From positions 171,235-235,234 of the forward strand of contig NMRB01000645.1 in the NCBI GenBank assembly GCA_002633025.1: 64,000 nucleotides of DNA, read 5' to 3'. This DNA comes from Notospermus geniculatus. Its lineage: Eukaryota > Nemertea > Pilidiophora > Heteronemertea > Lineidae. Both the position numbers and the translations under genes were made by a program. Within the stretch, counting starts at the first letter, position 1. Every line of letters starts with the position of its first letter. Below, piece after piece: positions 25,701 to 37,700 of the stretch. Under the pieces are notes generated by a model. It worked only from the letters and a program-made list of their open reading frames with translations, did no database searches and had not been told where the DNA came from.

Positions 25701-28700
25701 CGGTTATGCCTGCCGCTACGCTGGCTCCACCTACATCTCTGCCACTATAGCCTAAACTACTGCACGGCGTGGAATGACGTCATTCAAGATGGCAGCCTCC
25801 TCTGTTTCAACACGTGTACCAAGTAAAAATGTATAAACAGAACCCATGTGATCTAATTCGGACATATTGATTGGTTATTCCCAGGGTTCTAACTAAAACC
25901 CTAACCTAAACGTAGTTGGCACATCGCGATGATCACCGCCTTGTGCTGTATCCTTCCGCTATAAAATAGTTCTCCTCAAAATACCATTCAGACCGTGAAT
26001 ACCTGTTTCTTATTATAAAATCCCTCCCTCAATACATTGTTTCAGTAATGTCCGACTCAATAATGCAGTGTTCTCCACGGGTTTTGGTCTAAGAGGGGCG
26101 GAGGTGGGCGTGGTGCCGAAGGTACCAGGCGAGGTGCCTCCTCCCACAGTGAAATTTGGATTTTGGGTGCTCTCAGATAGAAATGAGTTTTCTGAGCATC
26201 TGAGATGCATAAATGAGCGCTCTAAATCATAGATATTAGTGCATATTTTCGGTATTTTCAGTTTTAAGAAGGGTGGGCGAATTTTTTAAGAGGGGCGGGC
26301 CGTTTTTAAGAGGGGCGGATTTTGCCGTCGGTATTTTTAAGAGGGGCGGTCCGCCAATTTTTTAACTGGTGTGGAGAACACTGATAATAGCGAGGTTGCG
26401 CACTTTTCCGACTCCGACTTCAACTACGAGAATGAATTGCAGTCCGCTATGGACATTCTTGATAAAAACGATGTGATAGACGTTTGCAAATCGTAAAATG
26501 CCATCTTGTGGCAGAATAATTTTGACTCGTAATCGGAAGTGCGCATAAATCGCAAATATCGTAGTCGTCATAGTCGTGTCTCAAAGTCGTAACGACTAGG
26601 ATTCAATATTCATATTTATCCGCACTTCCGATTTATTAGGCCAATTTTTTCTGCCTTCAATTTATGGTGTTTGACGAATAGACTCTATCACTCCAATAGA
26701 GCGCAGCACCTGACGGGTCGCTAGCTAGGCCTACAGCGTCACGACGTCCCGTCCCACATTCTGAACGCGGTGACGTCACTCGAAAAACCTCCACTTGTTT
26801 CAGCGATCATGACGTCGTCTCACGTCAAGATGTCATGGAATGAGTACGGGACGTCGTGACGCTGTAGTACCCGTCAGGTGCTGCGCTCTTTTGGAGTGAT
26901 ATAGTCTATTGAAAACTTCTATCACATCGTTTTTATCAAGGATGTCCATAGCGGACTGCAATTCGTTCTCGTAGTTGAAGTCGGAGTCGGAAAACTGCGC
27001 AACCTCTCTAATGATCTATTTACTGACGATAAAGTGGTTTTGCAAGGTCTTTGCAGAGTAATGCGATGAGCTGGTGCCAGAGGTGTTAGTGGAGCCATGG
27101 AAAAGGCGGAACAACAACTCGGGCGGGCCAGATAGCAGTGTCTTTGGCAGTAGTGAGTTATCAAACAACAGGCCGTGAAGTTTAACCCTTAGCACACTGC
27201 TGGCGAGTACCCCTCGCCCAGTAATCATCTTAATTACCCACTGCTGGCGAGTTGTTCTCGCCCCGCAATCAGCGTAATCAGCTACTGGGGGCGAGCTGAA
27301 CTCGCCTTGGTGCCTGCACACTCTGTACACTGAAGGCGAGTACTGGTCGACCAGGAAAACAGCATGGAGTTTCTGTGTAGAAATCTACCCAAAAATCTCT
27401 GACGTCATCATATTTTGTGCTCAAGTTCTCTTGTTTGTATGAAGCTGCCATTTGCAATCAAAATGTGCTTGGTTGAGGAAATTTTTGAGGATAAAAGTGG
27501 ACTTATTTCGTCAAAAAGTTCGGCGAGTGGACTCAAGTTTGTTTCGGCGAGCTGTTTTTGTGAACAATAGAATTTCTATTGTTCACAAAAACAGCTCGCC
27601 TTAAAACTTCAAGGCCTGAAACAATACATACTGTCACATTTCTCCTCATCAGACGTATCATTTTTGCCGCAATCGTAGCTCCCGTCACACTTGAATTCCA
27701 ACCTGATGCATTTCTTGCTCTTTCGGCATGTCCAATGCTCTGCCGTACATTCACCTGCAAACAGAAAAAGGGTATGTGCCGATCCTCAGATATCCAACAT
27801 AGAGCACAAAGAACGACACACAAAATGGTACGATATGTAAAAGTTGTCTCAGAATTTCGCAAATTTTCTACCCCAACCAGGGTCTTTCTCAGGCACGCCA
27901 CATGTACATGTAACACTGGGGTTGAAACTCTTAGAAAAAACATACAAATAGACACAATGCCAGAAAGATGTGCTGTTGTGACTGCTGCATACTAAATATT
28001 AGAGTAAAATGTAATGAAATGGTCCATGGACCATGTGCTCACCTGGGTGAACGTACCAGAAAAACAAATGACAATTTTGTTAAATCGAAATGTTGTAGGG
28101 TCATGTATCCTCGTTAGATGCACCTGATAAAAATTTGGAGACAATCCAGTTACAGTTCAGGAGTTACTGGACTTTGAGCTTTGGTTTTGACCACCTGGTG
28201 GCCAAGCGGAGAATTGAATCGGACCGAAAAGTGGTGTCATAGGTCATCTGACATCAGGGTGTATATGTACCAAGTTTCACGTCAATAGCCCAAGCAGTTA
28301 CGAAACACGCCACCAAATGACTAAATTTTGAACTTTGACCTCTGTTGACCTTGAAAAGTCAGCCAAAGCAAAAACCTCTTACTTAATATGTCATGCATCT
28401 TCATTAGAAGCACCAATGATAAAAATTTGGAGAGGATCCACTGATTAGTTCATGAGTTATTGCACTTTTTGTGTTTTTGGTTTCCGCCACCTGGTGGCCA
28501 AGCTAAGACTCAAATCAGACCGAAACTTGGGGTCATAGGTCATGTGACCTAGGGGTATATATGTAACAAATTTCAGGCCAACAGCACCTGCGGTTACGAA
28601 ACGTGCCACTTGAAGGCAAAATTTTGAACTTTGACCTCTGTGACCTTGAAAAGTAGGTCAAACCAAAAACCCGTTATATATGTAATGTACCCTCATTAGA

Positions 28701-31700
28701 TACACCTATGATAAAAATTTGGAGGTGATCCAGTCATTAGTTCAGGAGTTATTGCACTTTTTGTGTTTTTGGTTTCCGCCACCTGGTGGCCAAGCTAAGA
28801 GTCGAATCGGACCGAAACTTGGTGTCATAGGTCATCTGACCTAGGGGTATATATGTACCAAATTTCAGATCAATAGCACTAGCGGTTACGAAACGTGCCC
28901 TGCTAACGGATGACGACGACGGACGACGACGACGGACGCTGACCCACGACAATAGCTCACCCCAGGTGAGCTAAAAAAAAGGACTGGACTGATGAATTCA
29001 TAGGTGAAAGAATCTCAGTACCTTTGCCTTTACCCTTTCGCAATGGCAGGGAAGTGAAGTCCAAGCTCTGGGACCAAATAAAACATCAGCTTCTTAAGAT
29101 TTGCCAAGTGTTCTAATATTATTGCACACTGTACACCCCTCCATGGTTCGAGTGTCCACATGTGATCATTCTATACCAACCCACTGTTATCGACATTACA
29201 ATTAATCCACAGGCCAACTCATCTCAAGCTGCCCAGAGGCCTAAACCAACAAAAGCCCATTTACACTGAGGACAAATAACCGATTTCGGACCGGTCTGAG
29301 CACGGATCGCCAAAAAAATGGCAAGTGTAAACGGGACAAGCGTGCCAGGAACGGTTCCAAAGCGAACCGTGCTGAGACCACCAGTTGGAGGTGATCTCAG
29401 ACCGGTCCGAGCACGGATCGCTTTTTCCGTGACCAGTGTAAACGGGGCTAATGACTGGTTCCGATTCCTCTGGGTAGAAAGCCATATGATATCTATACTA
29501 CTTACAGTGTCGCTCGTCAGATCCATCCCTGCATTGCGTAACGCCATCACATTTCTGGTCCGCAGTCAGACAGTGTCCTGGGCACCTCTTTGTATTATAC
29601 GGGCAAGCTGTAAAAGAGATAAGAAAAAAAGTGCAGAAGTTGAACAGAAAAGAAATGAAATGGTCCATCCTATCTTATGTATCCCTATTAGATATACCCA
29701 GGATAAAAATTTGACAAAGATCCGTCTCTTGGGAAGGGAGAAACAGTACTTTCAGTGATTTTGGTTTTGGCCCCCTAGTGGCAAAGTCAAGAATCAGACT
29801 TCACGAAAATATTGTCTGTAGGTTGCTGTAACCTAGAGGTACACGTGTACAAAGTTTCAACATGATAGTTCAAATCATTATAAAAATATAGCGCTTTGAA
29901 ATTTTTCACAAAAGGCCCCCTGGAGGCCAAAATAGGAATCCAACTGTGGTCAAAATCGAACTCGATCTAGATTTTAGGCCCATATATACACCTACCAAAG
30001 ATAAAAAAGATTCGTCAAAAAATAAAGGCGCTAGAGCACTAACGAACCAAACGTTTACGGACATACCGCCGTACGGACTGACGCACGACAGACCACCACT
30101 CAATGACCCCAACCACAGCATAAGCCCTGCTGGGCCTTGTGGCCAAGCGGGCTAAAAATGGGTCTTAAAAACTAGCACTTTGATGATTTTCAGGTAATGC
30201 CCCCTGGCTGCGATATTAGAAGTCAGATCCAGGGCTCGAATTTAACAAATTTCTCTCCAAGGCATTTTTTTTTCAAAATGCCTTGGTAAAAAATACTCTC
30301 CACGGCATTTTCAGCCCAATTTTTTACTCTCCATGGCATTTTTTTGCTGTGGTAGGAAGTGCTCTCCAAGGCATTCTATTGATTGTCCTCCCCTGTCATG
30401 GGGTGCCTCACTGTGGAATAAACATATCCTGCATGTTTTTATATGACAGATTTTGTTCTTGTAGTGTAGGCCTATTGTTGCAGTATAAAAGGTTGGAAAT
30501 AAACTTGGGGGCCTTCTTGTTTAGCATTTTTCAATTATTTTGAAGTGTAAAATGCACCACAGTATGGCAATATATCGGGTGGGCCAAAAAAAACGCATCG
30601 AACTTCAAATCTTGATTTCTCAACAACGGTCCATTACAATTCAATGAAATTTGGTACCATATCATTTAAAGATGTTTTGTTTAACGTATGAAAATTTTGC
30701 ATTGATACCTTTAGTATTAGGACCGCATCACTCAATTTAAAAATCATAGTAAAAAAATGCGATTCCGGAAACCGATAAGAAACGGGTGGATGAAAACTCC
30801 CCGAAATTTAAATTTTTATTTCTCAAAAACGCTTTACTATAACTCAATGAAACTTCGCCTAACAGTGCTCCATGATATTGCCTCTAATGTGTAAAAGTAT
30901 TAACCCAATAACTTCAATATCTACGCTGTGGCTCTCATTACTATAACGCCATATTGGAATCGAGCGTTTCGAAGTTTTACCATTGTCTCTTAAAATATGA
31001 CGAATGACTACTATGGTTTTTACATTTGGTGCCACAGTCTTAAAGATAATATATCACGGATATTTTCGCGGGCCACGAAAATCATTGTTTATTTACATTT
31101 GGTTTGTTTATTTCTCGTTTTTCTTTGTCTTATGAGTAATTTGTTGGTGGCGTGCCCCTCTAGAAATTCCTTTGATACTGAAAATATTCAATTTGGTGGG
31201 TTGGCATGTCCCAAAAGTCCAAAATAACATAATGTAAACATCAATGTTTACAAACATTAAACGTAAACAATGAAGTCGTGATATATTATCTTTAATACCA
31301 AAGCAAATGTGTTGAAACTTTCACATTTTAGAAACATAGCCACGGAACAGCATTGAGTGAATTTTCATTGGGTTATGATGAATAGTTGTTGAGAAATAGA
31401 AATTTGAAGTTCGGGACAGTTTTTTCGTATCTTATTCGATTCCGGAATCACATATTTTTACAGTGATTTTTATATTGAGTGTTACGGTCTTAGTACCAAA
31501 GGTATCAATGCAAAAATTTTACACGTTAAACAAAACATCTTTAAGTGAAACGGTGTTTAATTTCATTGAATTATAATAGACAGTTGTTGAGAAATCAAGA
31601 TTTGAAGTTCGATGCGTTTTTTTGGCCCACCCGATATATTGTGTGTCAATTTTTGTGCTGTTCTTCTCTTTGAGGCTTTTACAAAGTACATTTTGAGTGC

Positions 31701-34700
31701 AGTACCGTACAGGGTCGAAAGCGTTTCATATTATCACCCCAACTAAGGTGCAACAGGCCAGAGGGATCATCGATCCAATCTTCAGGTTTAAACCAGAACT
31801 TCAATATGATACTGCGACCTTAGAGGAATTATCTGAGGCTGTCTTCTTTCTGAAGAGGGTGGGCCTATACAATAGCGCCACGGGTAAATATACTAGTGGT
31901 TATCTAAGTAGGCCTATTAAGCTTGCAATGAAATCAACAGAATATTGAACAACAGACCCAATTTGAGCCTCTCACAGTGTCCATCATAGCTTATTTCTGC
32001 TCATTAGAAATGTTTGGTCAGACTAACTGACCAGAAACATCGTAGGTGACACACTCCATGGAGATCGTCTGCATGGTTTTTGGCGCGAAGCCAGATCAAG
32101 TTGGGCTAAATATCTCTTCGAAGAAATGACCAACATGGGCAAACTTTATGTCATTGGAAAGGAAATTTTATCAGGAATCCAACCAAACAGTTTTGGAGGC
32201 GATTTCATTCCATCCCAGAGAAATAAAACCAAAAGTTCACGACGTTGTGAAAGTCATGAAAGCTATCCTGAAGTCGGTATCAACGCAAATTACAAGGTCT
32301 GTGTTTCGTCGATGAAGCGTTGTGTGGCTTGTACGGCCACATTTCCATCACCTCCTTCGGCGGCAAAACGTTGCCGTGGTTTTAGCAAGCATTCCACAGC
32401 AAAAACGTTGCTGTCGGCGGCAAATGCCGTCGATTGCCGCCGTGTAATTCGAGCCCTGAGATCGAGCCAAATATTGACATGCAGGTAGAGATCATCAAGA
32501 AGAATGTACATATCAAATATGAGCAGTCTGGGTCAAGTCGTTCCCATGTTATCATTTTGGTTCCCGAAGCTACCGCTAGAGAGTGCCCTCAAATGGTAGC
32601 TTCGGTCAAACTCGCTAGCCCAGTGGTACGGCGTTCCGCGTTTTCGGTTTGCTCCACTTGTACCACTGGCTTCAAACGCCCTCATCACTTCTGCTCGGAA
32701 TGAGCAGAATGAAGAAAAACTGATCTACAGCCAGTTTTTCACCCTAATAAAATCATAATCGTACTGTCAAGGTTAGAAGTGTACCAAAATACCGAACTCA
32801 CCATGATTTTTTAACATTTGTTCATTATTTTGTGTTGCACTATTTTGCGGTGGATTACACGTATGGCGGTGATTCGGTTCGGTCGTTCCGGCAGAAATAG
32901 TTTCTGTTTTAGAAGCAACCAAATCGATGGACCAATCAGTTTCGTCGAATTTGATCACATGATTTTGTGAGTGTAAACATAACCACGTGCAACAAGGAGG
33001 CTGCCATCTTAAATGACGTCATTCCTACGCGAAAAGAAGTACGGGGCACTGACGTTTGAAGGCAGCGTCAGTAAGGTGTAACCGTCTGACCTCTGCGTTG
33101 GAGATTGAGCTTCGGTAACGGCCGCCATTTTGGCCGGCAGAAAACTGACGGCGCGACGTCATTGCTGCGAAAACTGGATCACATGATCATCCACGGGTAT
33201 GGATTTTTGAGTAACGGCCGATGATCATGTGATCCAGTTTTCGCGGCAATGACGTCGCGCCGTCAGTTTTCTGCCGGCCAAAATGGCGGCCGTTACCGAA
33301 GCTACGATTTGACAGCACTCTCTAGCGGTAGCTTCGGGAACCAAAATGCCATGTTATAACACTTCAATGATTTTCGGGTAACGCTGGCTGGCGGCCATAT
33401 TGGATGTCCGATCGGCGCGAAACGTAGTATTTCAGAAGGTATCCCTCTAGTACACATTTATGCAAGGTATGAAGTTGCTAGCTAAAATAACGACAAGTTC
33501 GTAACTTTTGCCAAACTTTGACCTCTGTGACCTTGAAAAGTAGGTCAAATCAAAAACCTGGGTATTATGTTATGTATCGTCATTAGATATACCTATGATA
33601 ATAATTTGGTGACGATCAGTCCATTCGTTCAGCAGAATGAAATGGCCAGGGCCACTGTGCTCACCTCTCACGACTGTTAGGAAGGGAATTTGCTATAGAG
33701 GCGTCACCTTTCGGCGAACGGCCACAACATGGAGAAAGCCCTCCTAAAAATAGTACGGTGACGCAGCTAAATCGGCTCAGTCGACACCTACCTCCACGGC
33801 AGAGCCAATAGAATATTATTGAAGACCGGAAGTAGTCAATCTGGACATGCGCAGGAGGCCTCTACTGTGAATTTATCACCCTTTCAAATGCATTTTTGAA
33901 GTCGTCAGATTGAACTTCAGATTACCAATATGCTCAAATTGTTCTAAACATGTTTATCTATTGCAAGACGTTGACATTATCTTGATTTTTATAATACTCA
34001 GCTGACAAAAACACAACCTTCAGCACAAAATTCCGGCATTTTAGCTGACGCATGCTAGTCGCATGAGAGTCGATGCAATTCATTGAATCTTGGAATAAGA
34101 TCGCGGAAAAATAATAACGTTATCATGAAGAAGGGAATTCCCGCTGCATAAATTGTCGTTCAGCCGGTCGCTGTCGGAGATTTTACAAAATCCTTTCGCC
34201 CAAAATACTATGTTAACTTCTTTGTATTCAAACCATTGTTTGCCATATTTGGTAGGAACCAATAGTTGTATTGTACGTGCACGCGTCTCGTTACTGTGGT
34301 TTCCTTTTGTAGGCCTCGACCATGTCGACGTGCATGGCTTAATTTTTAAGGGAATTCCTATTATATTCCAAATTAGGGCTCCAACCAATCAAATTTCGTT
34401 TCGGACCTTTTCCACTGTATGCATTGACTTCTAACAGTCGTGCTCTGTGACAAGTCTCCATGGTTAAGTGTGAAACTATGACTCTCATGGTGAATGTTGA
34501 AGGATCAGTACAGATAAAGATAAAGCTGAACACACCAAGAAGTATTTTTATGATCTGATCAGTATTATCAGTCAATGACATAAACTCAGGTGATGGCACC
34601 CAGAAGGAGTACAATTTCTGAATACAATGAATACAAGTGGTATTTGTGAACAAAATGCTTTCCTGTGCCAATGAAATGGTCCATGGACCATGTGCTCACC

Positions 34701-37700
34701 TGGGTGAACGTACCAGAAAAACAAATGACGAATGTTTAATTGAAATGTTCCAGGGTCATGTATCCTCGTAGGATGCACCTGATAAAAATTTGGAGCCAAT
34801 CCAGTTAGAGTTCAGGAGTTACTGGACTTTGAGCTTTGGTTTTGGCCACCTGGTGGCCAAGCAGAGAATCGAATCGGACCGAAAATTGGTGTAATAGGTC
34901 ATCTGACATAGGGGTGTGTATGTACCAAGTTTCAAGTCAATAGCCCAAGCAGTTACGAAACACACTGCCAAATGACTAAATTTTGAACTTTGACCTCTGT
35001 GACCTTGACAAGTCGGTCAAATCAAAAACCTCTTACTTATGTCATGCATCCTCGTTAGAAGCATCAATGATAACTAGAAATTGACTTGTCAGTCAATTTG
35101 AAGACCGCCTGTGGATATTGAGAGACAAGAGAGAGGGCACTGATAACAACATATATCTAATTAGTTGTCAAGTGCAAAGAAATGTAGTAGTATTTAAAGC
35201 CCCACAGTATTGAATTATACGGTATTTTCAAAATGTTAGGAGAGTGGAGGTTGAGGTCTCGGCGCCTCGTGAAGGTCTCCAAAATGCTTGCCTGATACTT
35301 ACTTTTAATAACCAAGGCCTAGTTATGGTTCCCGATCATCAAGATCGGGAACCATATTGTTTTTGGTCTTGGTGTCAGATGTACGTCTTTTATTTTACCC
35401 CGTCTTGAATACGATTCTATTATCTTTCTTTCCGCAAATCAATATCTACTTTTAAAATTAGACAGGGCACGTTTCGTAACCGCTGGGGCTATTGATCTGA
35501 AACTTGGTACATAACATACCCCTTGGTCAGATTGCCTATGACACGTGTAGTTTCGGCCCGATTCGATTCTTAGCTTGGTCGCCAGGTGGCCAAAACCAAA
35601 AACACAAAAGGTGCAATAACTCCTGAATCAATGACTAGATCACCTCCAATTTTTACCATAGGTGTATCTAATCAGGACACATGACATATGTAACGGGTTT
35701 TGATTTGACCTACTTTTCAAGGTCGCAGAGGTCAAAGTTCAAAATTTGGTGATATGTTTCGTGGTTATTTGACCTAGTTTCTTCTAACGTGCTGTGATCA
35801 TGTATCTAGGTACCCTTCTATGTGTACAACAAATTTTCGCCTTTTTCCTTTGCCTTCTTTCGTGATAGAGGTGTGCGTTTCATTTTGTATTTAGGTTTTA
35901 ATTGTACATGTAACAGGCTTAATAATGTACAGTCATTGACATTAGTTTATCTACACCTACTACCTTGAATATTTCAAATACTACTCGGCCAATTTTAACA
36001 CGGTTTGTACCACATGAAAGTATATAACCTATTCCATTGATGGATAAAATTTCACCTCACAACCTTCCAAAATGTCTGAATCTGGCAATGAATCGATCGG
36101 AGAAGTGATCTGAGACAGCTTACTGGACAGCATCAACTTATTGGAGTTGAATATCAGGCTGAAAACTAATCAGGAATTGTGTTTATCATACCTCAAGAGA
36201 ACGTCAGCCAATCACAGCGTGTCATTTACGGTCACGTGCCATGCGATAATTTTCATTATTTCATGGCATTATTTCATGTTTGGCCGTCGGCAGTGTCATC
36301 GTGCATGTCATGACGTTCTTCGTCAGACAACGACGATTTTGGCATGCAGGAAATACCGTATGAGATACAATACAATCAGCAATCTATAGATCTTGTGCAA
36401 TGATACCATATTTTCGAAGTTTTTACGTGAACTACGAAGGTAGACCTACATCATGACTGAAGGCCTAGGTGAGCCTGCATCATCCATTGCCGCTGTTTCT
36501 GTTTGTTTGTTTCACAGGCATGACTTGCAGGAGCGTCGGATCCGTATCCTACTCCGCCACTTTGCCCTTCCTCCAGCCGGCCGATGGGCGGCCGTGCCGT
36601 AAGCGTGGCGCAGGCCCACATGTAGGCCTACATACCGGTACCGGTACCGGAATCAAGTCATGCGATCGAAACACGTGGTATTCCGCAACCACAGCCTTTT
36701 TGTTCTAGCATGTGCCAAGAAAGGATTCATTGATTCGTGTATTTTTGGCCTTTGCCCGGTCGGGCCCATTCCCTCACCTCAGTTCACGGGGGAAACCAAG
36801 CACAGGGGGTCTGAATGTCTCAGAGGAATGATATACTCTGCTGACTTCCCGGAAGTCATCGGCCCGACACAGATTTTTGAATGTTTGGCTGCAGAACTTC
36901 TGTAGTTAGGCCTGCGCTGCATGCCAGGTACACCTCCTCGCTATAAAAATCATCATAATATTCAAAGTTGAGGTATGATAAAATANTAGAGATAGAGGCA
37001 TGATATCACCCATACTTAGGTTATTGATGATGCCCATTTCGATTATGCAACGACCTCGATGATCAGAGGTCAAGGTCAAGGTCAAACTTGATAATTTGAA
37101 ATATCTCTGCCTGTGGTAGAGATAGAGGCATGATATCACCTATACTTAGGTTATTGATGATGCCGATTTCGATTATGCAACGACTTCGATAATCAGAGGT
37201 CAAGGTCAAGGTCAAACTTGATAATCTGAAATATCTGTGCCTGTGATAGAGCTAGATGCATGATATCAGACATACTTAGGTTACTGAGAATGTCCATTTC
37301 GATTATACAATGACCTTGATGATCAGATATCCAGGTCAAGGTCAAGGTCAACCATGGGATGAGTTATTGGCATGAGATCAAGTTCATGTCATATATCATA
37401 TCATATGTCATGTCATGTCATGTCATGTCATGTCATATCATATCATATCATATCATATCATATCATATCATATCATGTCATATGTCATCATGTCATATAT
37501 CATCATGTCATATATCATGTCATATATCATGTCATATATCATGTCATATATCATGTCATGTCATGTCATGTATATCATATCATATCATCATATCTTGATC
37601 TCTATCAGTGTACCAGTCTTGTAGAAGAACCTGTACATCGGGAACCATACGACATTTACAATGTCATCTTGTTTTCAACAGAGAGTGAAAAAACTGCGTA

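Larger units (their letters stand above)
30230..32458. mobile_element. 2.2-kb hAT-like element, 5-bp target duplication AGATC
   Basis: Ends cagggctcgaattta and aattcgagccctg are inverted. AGATC lies at 30225-30229 and 32459-32463. It splits a family-2-like repeat that resumes at 32464. Contains the elements at 30572-31641 and 31040-31295 and weak reading frames at 31697-31948 and 32126-32488 with no recognisable product. Confidence 0.88.

Noticed and set aside
31697-32488. Two plus-strand frames inside the hAT-like element, as a possible captured gene or transposase
   Set aside because: The predicted peptides show no motif I recognise and are broken by stops. Kept only as a remark within the element.
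34080-34388. 102-aa minus-strand frame, considered as an extra exon of the gene
   Set aside because: It lies inside the CAC-ended transposon, and exon 11 joins exon 12 directly with perfect phase and sense, so no exon is missing there.
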